Source of the DNA: Cylindrodendrum hubeiense
Taxonomy: Eukaryota; Ascomycota; Sordariomycetes; Hypocreales; Nectriaceae
Direction of reading: 5' to 3'
Length of the DNA stretch: 28,391 bases
NCBI GenBank assembly: GCA_014621425.1
Contig: JAANBB010000480.1
Span: forward strand, 1 to 28,391
Both the position numbers and the translations under genes were made by a program. Position 1 is the stretch's first letter. Every line of letters begins with the position of its first letter. This document shows, piece after piece, positions 10,824 to 21,000 of the stretch. The notes beneath the pieces were generated by a model. The model was given only the letters and a program-made list of their open reading frames with translations. It was not told the origin of the DNA and searched no databases.

Positions 10824-11533
10824 ACTATGCCTTGCAAGCTGTGATTCGATGCACCTGGAAAATGTGGCAGAATTCCGTGGAAAAGGGTTACAGCTCGCAC
10901 ACCTACATATTCTACTATGCCCTGGTAAATATGAGATTCAGACTCAGCGACGGTAAAGACGGCACACTTGGATCGAACTAGGCAGCCATTTTCGCTAAGC
11001 CACATGGAAAATACTGATGATTATTTAGTTTGGTGCTCTCCACTACTTCTCCCAGGCATTCATTATGTACTAAACCACGCGGCGGGAAAACTCGTACTAG
11101 GCAGACAGACTCGGTACTTCCCTGATTTGGTACATGCTAGGCTCCGTATCGGAAGAATTGGAATAAACACCGCAGCAACCCTCAAGTGAGCAGAAGAGAC
11201 GAAAAATATTGGAGGTTGCGGTTATGATGCTCCTCGAAGGTACGGCGTGACTCACAACTGAATCACACCATGAGCGGGGATAGTAGTAAACTAGTGGTTA
11301 GATGACGCAGCTTGAGGATGTAATTGACTTCGTAAGCCTTTAGGCAGAAATGCATCGGCCAAATTAGCTCCGTTAGTCCTGGGTATTAAGGCTACACTTT
11401 CTCCTCCTAAATTGATGATTGCATTAACTTTATTCTTTCAGGCACAACCCTAGCCTACTTTCTTCACTTGCATTATGCGTCTCGGTCGCACGCTACTTTA
11501 GGGGACAACAAGGGTCAGCAAGTGATATTCGTT
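10824..11533. other. AT-richer upstream region of the arrestin-like gene
   Basis: About 700 bp between the N gap and the arrestin start hold no recognisable gene. A CATTAAC branch-like motif followed by TTCTTTCAG ends at 11441 and could be a 5' UTR intron acceptor. The frame of the arrestin gene stays open upstream to 11411, but without an ATG before 11534. Confidence 0.4.
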
Positions 11534-12796
11534 ATGCAGTCAACCCATTGGGATATCAAGGCTTTTGGCTTGAAGTTGAAGAACTACCGTCGAAGCCAGG
11601 ACCTAGATATCAGTTTACACCATTATTACACATCGAAAGTGTACACTTCAGGGTCATCCATTACGGGGGAACTAAAAGTTACGCCTAAGAAAGATGTCAA
11701 ATTTGACACAGTTCGAATCTGTTTGTCAGGAGATGGAGAGGTTCTACATGAAAACATCGGTACGACCACCGTCGCATCTTTCAACTTCCTCAACATCGAG
11801 ATGCCCGTGTCCTCAGCGGCTTTGCCGGAGCCCAGAGTTTTTGAAGCCGGAGAACAGTACACAATTCCATTCGAATTTGTAGTCCCGAGCCAGCTTGCAT
11901 CTGCGTCGTGTTCTCATCCCGTGAGATCACGATCAGTAACAGATCATCACCTGCGTCTACCACCCACGATGGGAAATTGGGAAAAGCACGACATGGCTCC
12001 GGATGGGAGTCAGATTCACTATAAAATCAAGGTTTCTGTTGACAAAACAGTTCGATCTGGGTCGAAGTCTACGTCGTCTCCTGTGATGGAGACCAGCAAG
12101 AGGATCCTAGTCATTCCCTCATCACAAGAGGATCCACCGCTGAGTTTGACCCCGCTTGACACATTATACGCCTCGGATAAGAAGGTCGCAATTAGAAAGC
12201 ATCGGTTCTCAAAGCCTCTTGGCACTCTTAGTGCTGTGGCCACGGAAGCCGCGACCGTTTATCTCGGATTAGATGGGCGCACAGCTAGTTCATCTATAGT
12301 GAGTGTGAGTCTTGTCTACGATCCTCTCGACACCGACTTTTCGCCACCGGATATTGGTCCCGTATCAGCAAAGATCATTTCTTACACCTGGTCATGTGGG
12401 AGAGCAATCACCTATTTTCCGAACATGGGCGGCTTAGCCAGTATACCATTCTCAGAAAATGTTTCTGTGGAATTGAAGCCCATCAACATGTGCACTTGGG
12501 CGAAACATTCAGGAATCATTGATGATGATGATAAAATTCCAGCACTTCCGTTTTATTCAACCAGTGTAGAGGCCGCCTTTGAGCTTCCACTATCAGTATA
12601 CAGCTTTACGCCAACATTTCATTCTTGTTTTATGTCACGGGTATATTCTGTTTATTTGGATATTGATGTTGGATGTCATACTATTGGATTGACTGTCCCT
12701 CTACAAATAGTAATGCGTGGAGTCTCCGAACAGTCGCATTTTGATGATATTCTCCCACGCTTTGAGGACATACATCAAAATTCGCACCGGAATTGA
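11534..12796 (+). CDS. Arrestin-like (alpha-arrestin fold) protein
   Basis: A single uninterrupted frame gives 420 residues from the first ATG at 11534. The N-terminal half shows the arrestin_N pattern: a beta-strand segment ISLHHYYTSKVYTSGSSITG, then ELKVTPKKDVKFDTVRICL, SFNFLNIEMP, and YTIPFEFVVPSQL before a conserved LPPTMG. Fungal alpha-arrestins are adaptors that bring HECT ubiquitin ligases of the Rsp5 type to plasma-membrane transporters, usually through PPxY motifs. I see no PPxY here, so ligase recruitment may be indirect or absent. A longer TTG-initiated version (from 11468) is not favoured because it lacks an ATG. A 5' UTR intron ending at 11441 is possible. The gene stands alone and no neighbour suggests a cargo. 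Family call is by fold-like pattern, so the subfamily is uncertain. Confidence 0.75.
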   Translation: MQSTHWDIKAFGLKLKNYRRSQDLDISLHHYYTSKVYTSGSSITGELKVTPKKDVKFDTVRICLSGDGEVLHENIGTTTVASFNFLNIEMPVSSAALPEPRVFEAGEQYTIPFEFVVPSQLASASCSHPVRSRSVTDHHLRLPPTMGNWEKHDMAPDGSQIHYKIKVSVDKTVRSGSKSTSSPVMETSKRILVIPSSQEDPPLSLTPLDTLYASDKKVAIRKHRFSKPLGTLSAVATEAATVYLGLDGRTASSSIVSVSLVYDPLDTDFSPPDIGPVSAKIISYTWSCGRAITYFPNMGGLASIPFSENVSVELKPINMCTWAKHSGIIDDDDKIPALPFYSTSVEAAFELPLSVYSFTPTFHSCFMSRVYSVYLDIDVGCHTIGLTVPLQIVMRGVSEQSHFDDILPRFEDIHQNSHRN

Positions 12797-14058
12797 CCAT
12801 GGGGTTGAGTTGGAGGAAATAGGCCTATGACTATATAATACACACTTGTCATATCATGTTCGACCTTGTTTATCACTGTGACATTATCTTGACCATGTTA
12901 CTGCGGCCGGCTCAGAATCTCCATTGTGCCGACCCAATCTTGATAACGTGGGCTGTTTCCTTGATGGGGGGCTCGGGGTAAGAGATGGTTGTTGAAGAGA
13001 GGCTACCGAGTCTGAGGCAGTAAGGACAAAGATAGTAGAGAGAAATAAATACAGAAGGATCGGAGGTTGAAATACGTGATGGGGATGTGGTTTATAATCT
13101 GCCGTATTTGACTTATTTTTCCTTGCAGCAGAATATAATAATTGTAGCCTCATTGCCAGTCATAGTGAACAAGTACTACTCACTGCCTTGGAGTTTCTGC
13201 AACACCATTGATAATACTGGTTCGGACAGTGATTGTCGTCTTCAAAAGGGCCTGAAACCTAGCTGACAAATTACCAAGGTCTAATGATCCTGCTCGTCTC
13301 TTGAGCATAGCTTCCTTTGCCCTCGCAAACTCATAGCGGATTTTATAGGTGAATTCAAACGCAGGATCTAACAAGGATGTTGCATAAGGCCAGGCGAGTT
13401 CAAGGTCCCGGATGCAGGTTGCGCAAAGCAGATTGTAGTTCAGGTCTTATTAGACATAGTGGGGAGATGAAAGCATCGACTCTCAACATATTCTCTCACC
13501 TCCTATTGATCAGACAGCAAATCGATCAGTATTTATCATATACCGACCTGTCTGATCTCCATGGCAAATATGGAGTGAGTACCTATTACGTGAGTCTGCT
13601 ATGTGTCTTTTTTCCCTGGTCGTTAGGTGCGCTGCGGCAAGGCTGAAAGGGGGTTGAGCAGTGACAAGTTGAGCTTGAGTCGCAAGTCACCTGTCTAGAT
13701 GGAGAGCTGTAAATGAATCATCGTCACTGAAACCATAATCCCTTTCATCCACGTCCACTTTTGACATCCTACCACATCTACTGAATTTCTCTTGATCAGT
13801 TCCGATAAATCAAATGGCAAGCCATCCTCTTCTGGCAAAGCTGCGTAGCGGCAATGGCGCTACATAGTATTTGTCTGGGCATCAAGCCGTGTACCTCAAA
13901 ACCCGCGATGCCAGCTGAAATCAAACCCCTCTCAGGCACACCTCGGTCCTTTCGCCACCTCTCATTGAAATATTTGCCAAGAGATTGTTTTCGTGAAGGG
14001 ATCTCATTATGACTGGAAAGGAAAATCAGTGTGAATTCGGCGTCGGAAAATCTCGTTC
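12797..14058. other. Intergenic region with gene-fragment-like open frames
   Basis: About 1.26 kb contain no complete gene that I can support. A minus-strand open frame (13446-13183) ends against a perfect GTGAGT donor and is listed separately. A plus-strand frame (13377-13646) contains RQQIDQYLSYTDLSDLHGKY and also runs into GTGAGT, but no partner exon was found. CTATATAATAC at about 12831 lies downstream of the arrestin gene and may belong to its 3' end. Confidence 0.35.
13183..13446 (-). pseudogene. Possible exon remnant of unknown family
   Basis: The minus strand is open for 88 codons, reading DLNYNLLCATCIRDLELAWP, then LLDPAFEFTYKIRYEFARAK and LLKTTITVRTSIINGV. The composition is protein-like (balanced charged and hydrophobic residues). 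A consensus GTGAGT donor begins at 13183, just before the stop. No convincing start codon, acceptor or downstream exon was found, and I do not recognise the family. It may be a relic or a chance frame. Confidence 0.25.
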
Positions 14059-15551
14059 GTGACACTCAAACAAGGGACATCGGCCATGAGCGAAGTCAAA
14101 TTCGATCTGACTGGAGAGAATTCTGGCCCATCAGCTCCTGCATTCGATATTTCGGGACAAGATGATTCGATTATATGTGCAAAAGCTTCTGGCCTTGATA
14201 GTCAGGAATACCACGGGTTCTACAGTGCCAAATACCCCAAAGGGAGCCTACCAGGGGAGGCCATTAAGCCTGGAGCCAACGGCAAACAGGCGGCAACTTT
14301 GATCTTTTTGTTGAGCAATTAATGACTTTATCCCCCAGGCAAAGGGAATCTTCAAGATTTGTTCTATTGGGGCGGCGGGGACGGCGGGGACGGCGCAACC
14401 GGAGGCGGGAGCCTCGATTGGACGTATCAAGGCAAGAAGCTCAGTGAATACAAGTCGGAAGTGATCCATCATTCAACGCTCCAAATGTTTCTTAAGGACT
14501 GATTTTGCGACGTATCCCACAGCATGTAGATGTCATTTTTGGGTGGCAACCGTGGCAATGACGGGCATAGAGGTCGTGGAGGCAATGATGGAAAACCTGA
14601 CAGTCGCTTCGAGTTGCCACCAGAGCGCCTTCATAGTCGAGAACAAGGTTGGTGCTGATGGCAAAGATGGTAAAGACGGGGACATGGGTGAGCATGGAAA
14701 GGGCAGTGACTCGCGTCTCTTTTAGTGAGAGTATGTGACCTTCGCTAATGACTCCCACCAGTCATGGAAAGAATAAGTAAAGGCATATGCAAGTGGAGAC
14801 TTTGCCAAGTTTGAAACCTGCATGACCACTTACAGGCATGACACCCAGCTCCAACAGTTGCCTCCGCGTGGCAAACCAGATGCGCCATCGCATCAAACTA
14901 GAGCGGTACAATGGTCTTTGTACGATAGTCGTTTCAACAGCCAGTTGCGGTAGACATGACAGCGGACCAGCTGCAACGAGGATATAGCACTGAAGCATCA
15001 TTTGTGTGACGCATCCTCCAGCGACTTGAATTTGAGAACTTTATGTGTTGCACGAGTCAAACATTCGACAACAAGGCTGACGATGACGCAACCAACGAGG
15101 CAAAGCAAGACTGAAGTCTTCAATGGCGTAAGTGACCGATGTCGTGACGCACCTGGATGCGACGCATGCGGGAGTGCCTACCGTGCAAAGGCTTCATGCT
15201 AAAGTGCTCCAGACATACCAGGCACATGCTGACATACCAGGCCACGCCCTAAGCTTTGTCTCCTACAACCCGAACAGCAAGGAGTTTGAGAAAGCCAATG
15301 TGAGCTTTGCAGAGGTCCAGCATTCGTACACCGAATCTAGCAGCGCTCTGGTTGAGAAAAGAGCAGCGCGAGACGGCCTCATTGCCAAAACAGCTGATTG
15401 TAAGACCAAAGTCATGAGCGCAAGGAACGACATTAGAAGGTTTAAGCAAGATGTACGAGGCATTAAGAAGAGATTCCAGACCGCAGTGTCTGATGTCGTA
15501 CCTAGATTAATAATAGATAGGCCGGAAATTAACCACTATCATATTACGTAA
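14059..15551 (+). pseudogene. Decayed gene with collagen-like Gly-x-x tracts and coiled-coil tail
   Basis: Protein-like sequence continues along the plus strand but is cut by stops and frame changes. The first piece (14086 on) reads SEVKFDLTGENSGPSAPAF and continues to KPGANGKQAA. After TAA TGA at 14320-14325 the same frame resumes with GKGNLQDLFYWGGGDGGDGA. Next come GGNRGNDGHRGRGGNDG (near 14545-14590), then in another frame VGADGKDGKDGDMGEHGKG (about 14650-14705). Further pieces read YASGDFAKFETCMTTYRHDT, DMTADQLQRGYSTEASF and, in the last open frame to 15551, charged segments such as SSSALVEKRAARDG and DIRRFKQDVRGIKKRFQ that suggest a coiled coil. I read this as one gene broken by at least three frameshifts or stops. 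The family is not identified. Unusual small introns could explain part of the disruption but not the stops throughout. Confidence 0.55.
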
Positions 15552-16072
15552 TAGCTAGTTCGCGGGCTTGCCTCTTGGGTATGTTTAATACATGGACAAA
15601 AATCTTTACGAAGACGGCAAATCGAAATATGGAATCACTTTTCATCCAAGCTTCTACCTATGCCACAGTGGGCCTATTAAAGAGTCATATTAGACGCTTA
15701 GTTGTTAGTGGCCGATGAGCCAAGATCTCAATGGGCAAAAAATACGAGAGTGGTCCCCGCTTCTCAGATATTTAATTTGGCATCAGCCCACTGCTTACCG
15801 CCTCCACAATGTGGCAGTGCAGTCAGCTGACAGCTATTCTAGGATACAGGAGAACGCGCTATGATTCAGCTTAACTCGGATAAGCTTCTCAACTAGAAGC
15901 CACTCCAGGGGTAATTGCGCATGAATAAAAGGGATGAGAAAAAGCTTTCTCATATCAGTTTTGTTGAAATCAAAGATCCTCGTTTTCCACAGCTGGATAC
16001 TTACGGATATCTATTCACAAAACAGACATATTCCATTTGCAATACCAATAACATCGACCACGCATCACGGCA
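15552..16072. promoter_or_regulatory. GH16 upstream region with candidate elements
   Basis: These 521 bp lie before the GH16 start. They contain AGTCAGCTGACAGCT (15821-15835), a STRE-like AGGGG (15907-15911) and a TATA-like ATAAAA (15925-15930) about 145 bp before the ATG. No gene was found. Confidence 0.4.
15821..15835. promoter_or_regulatory. AGCTGAC-type box upstream of GH16
   Basis: The sequence AGTCAGCTGACAGCT contains AGCTGACAGCT, the same 11-mer found at 23326-23336 and, with one change, at 26323-26333. It sits about 240 bp before the GH16 start. Function is unknown. Confidence 0.4.
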
Positions 16073-16942
16073 ATGATTCCCAGACTTGTCAGCTTGTGTC
16101 TTCTGGTATCAACAACATACGCCTCTATCCCACACCTTGCCGGTTACCAGACTGTCTTCTCAGACGACTTTAATGGCATCAAGGACAACGTCGCAGATAG
16201 GTCCAAATGGAACCAAGTCACCTCTCGAAATGATGCAAACCCTCAGCAAATACTTGTGTACACAGACCGTGCAAGAAACGCGCATCTCTCTGGCGATGGT
16301 CAATTATACATCGTGCCCAAGAAGGCACCCATAAAAGGGGGCATGTTTTGGACGTCTGGACGCCTAGAGAGCAAAACATCGTGGACATGCAGTGCCGGTA
16401 AGGCAATGATTCTGCAGTCTGAGATTCGCGTACCCAATTTTACTGGAAGCCCATCCAAGTATAACGGTCTGTGGCCCTCATTCTCGGCCAAGAGTCAAGC
16501 GTGCCGTGGAACCAGTACGAGCCGGGGTTGTGGAGAGTGGGACATCTTCGAGGTCACAAATAGGATGAGCAGTCGAAACCAGGGAACGTTGCATTTCCAG
16601 AATGGCGATCTTACACCAAATAGCTCTTTCCATGGAAGTGTCAACTATCAAGGCGGTGCTTATCATACGTGGGCTCTCAAGGTGGACAGGCGAAATAGCG
16701 ATTGGAAGAGACAGACTTTGATATGGTACATGGATGGAAAAGAGTTCTATCGTGTCACAGGAGCTATGATCGGCACTTCGAATAAATGGAGGATTTTGGC
16801 TCAGACACCATATTATGCCATTTTTGATCTCGCTCTTGGGCTGAGTGCTCAAAGTTATCCAGGGCTGGCGACGGGTAACACAGTTGATGGATATGAAGGT
16901 TCCATGAGGATTAAGTATTTTGCTGTTTATGAGTCGGTTTAG
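16073..16942 (+). CDS. Secreted glycoside hydrolase family 16 (beta-glucanase-like)
   Basis: An intronless frame of 289 residues starts at 16073. Residues 1-18 form a signal peptide with a likely cleavage after TYAS. The GH16 catalytic signature is intact: GEWDIFE at 154-160, with E155 (nucleophile), D157 and E160 (acid/base). It is preceded by NGLWPSFSA (131-139), the usual substrate-cleft segment, and the end of the fold is marked by MRIKYFAVY. NFT (122) and NSS (183) are possible N-glycosylation sites. GH16 enzymes have a concanavalin A-like jelly-roll fold and cleave beta-1,3 or mixed beta-glucans or related polysaccharides. The exact substrate cannot be read from the sequence. No GPI signal or carbohydrate-binding module is seen, so it is probably soluble and extracellular. 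It lies next to a decayed gene and has its own promoter. Confidence 0.88.
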   Translation: MIPRLVSLCLLVSTTYASIPHLAGYQTVFSDDFNGIKDNVADRSKWNQVTSRNDANPQQILVYTDRARNAHLSGDGQLYIVPKKAPIKGGMFWTSGRLESKTSWTCSAGKAMILQSEIRVPNFTGSPSKYNGLWPSFSAKSQACRGTSTSRGCGEWDIFEVTNRMSSRNQGTLHFQNGDLTPNSSFHGSVNYQGGAYHTWALKVDRRNSDWKRQTLIWYMDGKEFYRVTGAMIGTSNKWRILAQTPYYAIFDLALGLSAQSYPGLATGNTVDGYEGSMRIKYFAVYESV

Positions 16943-18056
16943 GTACAAATACTCGAGATAATAACGGAAATTTTTATTGTAGACTATTTATAGTTCACAT
17001 TTTAACTACTCAGAGCTAGTGTTTACGAGCGTGATTCTACTTTCAATTTTGAAGAGCTAATGCCTTTTCACCTTTTCAATTTTTACTATTAGACCACTCG
17101 TCTTTTCATTGTCTCTTGCCACGAGCTGTTGTATTAGCTCTTAATACTGTATTTCCTTTTTCCTTTTTATAATTTGCACAGTATACCAAGAAGAAGTGTA
17201 TTTAATACTCTGTCTATTGGGACTGACACTTACAGCTATCTTGTTAGTAGTGGTGAGTATTAGCTCTTAATACTGTATTTCCTTTTTCCTTTTTATAATT
17301 TGCACAGTATACCAAGAAGAAGTGTATTTAATACTCTGTCTATTGGGACTGACACTTACAGCTATCTTGTTAGTAGTGGTGAATCTTGAGTGCAAACCAC
17401 ACCAGTCCTTTAGGGTAGCAGTTGGAACGGAGAAAAAAAGATTAGATGGAAGATCCTGAACACGACCTGAGAGATGCAATGCTGGCAGTATTTGGTCGGA
17501 TGCTTTCTAATACATTCAAAGTGAAGAGAAAGGAAAATTGCGATAGGATTTGCTGCGACAGCTAGGCCAATAAGACTGAAACCGGCAAAAGTCATCATAC
17601 AAATCTGAAAAAGGAAAAAGCGTGTCTTTTCATTGATTGGGCAGCTTCCACAGCTTTAAGTAGTAGGCAATCACGCTAGCCATTGGATGCCACTGCCATT
17701 AAAGCTCCAGACTGTCTGCTGGCCCTATCATACTATACTCTCCGTCCTATAGATCTGTGTTTCTGCCTTTCCTACCCTCCTCTTTCTTGATTTTTTCTAC
17801 CATACAAATACGCTTCGTCTACATAGAAGATAGATATGTGATAGGTATTAAGACATAGACTCCTAATACAGTAGAGCAGTGAACTAGGGAATTTTGTCAC
17901 TTTGATCAAGTAGGGCGGCTGCGATACTACAACCCTACACCGTGCAGAGCCAGTTGATACAAGTAAAATACGATAAAGATGAATAGTCTATTCAATGCTG
18001 AGCATTAAGCTAGAGTTCCCAAGAAAATCTTTTTATATTATATATAACAGTAGTAT
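16943..18056. other. AT-rich intergenic region with tandem duplication
   Basis: The region between the convergent GH16 and SH3-SAM genes must hold both 3' ends. It is AT-rich and holds the 126-bp tandem duplication. No protein-like open frame stands out; a minus frame at 17598-17410 is short and its first residues are low complexity. Confidence 0.5.
17131..17382. repeat. Perfect 126-bp tandem duplication
   Basis: Copy 1 (17131-17256) and copy 2 (17257-17382) appear identical base for base, abut directly and share a period of exactly 126 bp. Each starts with GTATTAGCTCTTAATAC, an inverted repeat (GTATTA/TAATAC, 5-nt loop), and contains a second one, GTATTTAATAC. The complete identity indicates a recent duplication or, less likely, an assembly artefact. 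Confidence 0.95.
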
Positions 18057-21000
18057 TCACCTTCTTGTCCATTTCTTTAAAACTCTCCATTTTTCACTCT
18101 TCTTATTGTCCACCTTAATAGCATCACTCCTAGAGATGTTCTCTTCCTGAGCCTCGCTGCTTCTAGACGCCCCCGAACTTGGCACCGTAGTGCCTGTTAA
18201 CCCAACGGACCTAGTTGACTCGCTTGCAGCCGAGCTCACCAAAGGAGGTTGCAAAATTCCTTGGCTGCTTAGTTCAACACTGGATGTTGATGTGTCCAGG
18301 TCCTCGTCTTGTTGTTCAAATGCGGATTTCCCTTCACTCTTGCGACTCAAGAACGGAACATGTCCGAAAACTACAGCCCCTTTCTCGTCCAGTGTCGTAA
18401 TATCTATAGGTGTCGAGCCGCGAAGGACGAGGCGTGGTTTCCATGACCTCTTTGCAACAAGAAATTGTACCGGATCAACGTGGCATCCCCCGTCACCAAT
18501 ATTACTGCTACCACTCTGTAGGCACTCGCAGGCCTTGAATGGATGGTTCGGCGAGGTCCAAACAATCTTGCTTGTCATCTCGCTTTTACCCAGACCTGGC
18601 TCTATCCTAAGAAGGCGTTTTTCGTACAGCATCTGCAGTGTCGAAACGGACGCAACCAAGTAATCCTGTTTTTCGGGCACAGATTTCCAATTGTTGCAAA
18701 TCGTTTCGGGCTCGTCGGGGCGAATTAGATCACCAAATCCTCGACCAAAGATGGTGGTAATGCCAATAGAAGGTATTAAGTCAACCCATCCATGACCCCA
18801 TGAATCTAGCCGTTTGATTCGAGGATGGATAGGACCTAGCGGGTTGAGAACGTCTAAAATATCGAAGCCAACAATATCGCGGCGAAGGTCCAATGTCTGA
18901 GAAATCTTGATGCCGTCTTGCGAAGCTATCATGACCTGCCTGTCAATCAGGATCTCAATGGAGTGTAATATCTTTTTCACTCGCTTCTCAAGGGTTGCGT
19001 ATTTGGTCTCGGACTCGCCATCACTTCGGCGATGCCTGCCGATGACATAGACGTTAAGGTCGAGATTGTCCCAGCTCTTCAAAGTCTTTATTGCTGCTTG
19101 ACGTCCAGTTACCCCATTCCACTCATCTCTGAACTTTGCAGTATCAAATACCCAGTCGAATGTCGACTCGGGGTCGTTTTCGTCCATATATAGGGATATA
19201 CGTACGAGATGAAGCAGTGCAGAAGCGCCGTCGGCTATCCAACCACGGCGCTCTACTACGTCGTAGAAAATAATGGGCTGAACGCTAACCCACTTGAGGA
19301 GGCTGGGATAATCATTCTCTCGCTCGAGCCAGAATGGCTTTTCCTTCTTGTTGAAACTCATATTGAGACCAGCTACAAAATCAGCCCCCGCTTCGAGATA
19401 CAGACGGTCAATGACGATAGAAGCTGGCGGCTTTCGTAATCCTGATGTTTTTATGTTTTGATTTGCAGCTGCGTCACCTGCTCTTGAGTCAGCGAAAAAC
19501 GAAACATCCCCATATAGTTACAGAGCGGCTGTTTACCGCACAAGTCCGTCACTTTAGAGCACCATCCGATGACATGTCGTTTCGTTTCAAGATTTCTAAG
19601 AGTAAAATCCTGTGAAATATCACCATACAGAGCATCTAGTCGAGGGTCGACATATGATATTCGATCATCGGACTTCTCACCGACGAGGACATGCCACACA
19701 ATTATGTCGGTGGCTGCAAGTGTTGCGACTAGGAGTATGTTGAAACCTTTCATAATCACCCGCTCATCCCACTGTACCACTTGCTGGGAGCCAATGATAG
19801 TGGCCATGTTGGCTAGAGACATCTCGAGGCCCGAATCTGGTTGCGACCTTCGAAGAATTGGGTAGCTGTGGACCAAGACGGGGTTATAGAAGAGATTACC
19901 CCAGCAGAAACCCGGCATCGATGTCGATGTCTCTACACGCTCGAAGTTAAATGAGAGGCTACAAGATCCAGCAATCATCAGTTCTTGGGGCCTTTCGTCC
20001 TGTTTGTTCAACTGGAGATCTTTAACACGAGGGATACAAGCCACTGGGCCCTGAAGCACTGGAGAAGACCGTAGAGCCGAGGCCAACCATGCAATTTGTT
20101 CACCCATCTCTGATACAAAGTATAGGCCTCCAGTGACGGAGATGGAGCACAGGGATGGCGACTGAATACATGCGGTAAGGTGTGCAGTCTTTGACCGCAG
20201 GGGCATGGCTCCAACGTTAGGCTTGTGTTGATATGAATGTTGTTCGGGTATCTGATCTGCAAGAGGTGGTGAGCATATGTAGTAGAATCTCGCTATATTA
20301 GGTCTTACAAGAACATTCTTCGCCTTCAGGACGTGATATAATGGTTTGTATCAGAGTGATCAGAGCTCTTCCAGATCTAGGCCATGTTTGATCCATGTAA
20401 TCGCTCACTGTCGCGGCCTGCGCTTCGTTCCATGAGCCCGTCAGGCAAAGGACACCTGGTAAAGTTTCTTCCAAGGGATGAGGGAAACCCGCCTCATTCA
20501 TGAATCGAACGGGGTTCCAATCAATGTTGAATGTCATCTTTACTAACGATGGCGGTTTCCGACTACTCATCTTGCGTAGTGGTTCATGTGCTCGTAGCTG
20601 ATTCCGAATCTTCGTCCCGATTTCCAACATTGCGTTGGGTCCTTCGAAGGTCAGTAGCCCATGCTGGCGAATTTTGGTTAACAGCCACTGGTAAGCGTCG
20701 GACTCTCTGATGAATTCCTCGTAGTCCGGTAGTTGGGAAAGAATCTCGATGTTTCCGGGTAGGGGAGGCTGTGGCTCTTTCACATTATCATACTCAAGAC
20801 CATCCCGGACAGACCCGTCGATGGGATGGCCGGTTTCTTCAGCTGCTAGGGGTGATGATTTAACGTCACCAACCCACTGCATAACCATGGCCCTAGGTTT
20901 CCTGAATGGCACCCGATTTGGCAATTCATTACCGTCCGCACTCTCACTCAAACTACTTTCAACGTCCTGAGTTCCCATATCGTCGTGGTCCAGTGGACGA

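Noticed and set aside
10544..11005. Open frames running through the N gap
   Set aside because: They depend on unknown bases and have low-complexity products.
10971..11006. Minus-strand TGGCTTAGCG and AGTTCGATCC resembling tRNA A and B boxes
   Set aside because: The boxes are only about 25 nt apart, too close for a tRNA, and no acceptor stem pairs.
11468..11533. N-terminal extension of the arrestin-like gene from a TTG
   Set aside because: Fungal genes start at ATG with rare exceptions, and the arrestin fold begins after the ATG at 11534.
13796..14065. 89-codon minus-strand open frame opposite the start of the decayed gene
   Set aside because: No recognisable motif and no splice partners; probably a chance frame.
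14731..14761. A 31-nt intron-like GTATGT...CTAATGAC...CAG, and a similar 29-nt one at 14310-14338
   Set aside because: They are shorter than introns used elsewhere in the window. For the first, a 74-nt intron from GTGAGC at 14688 is more realistic but still does not restore the frame.
19451..19521. Retained reading of exon 6 to the stop at 19451
   Set aside because: A 44-nt intron (GTAACT, CTGAC branch, GCAG) joins the exon in phase to the conserved KPPASIVIDRLYLEAG segment, so the stop lies in or beyond intronic frame.
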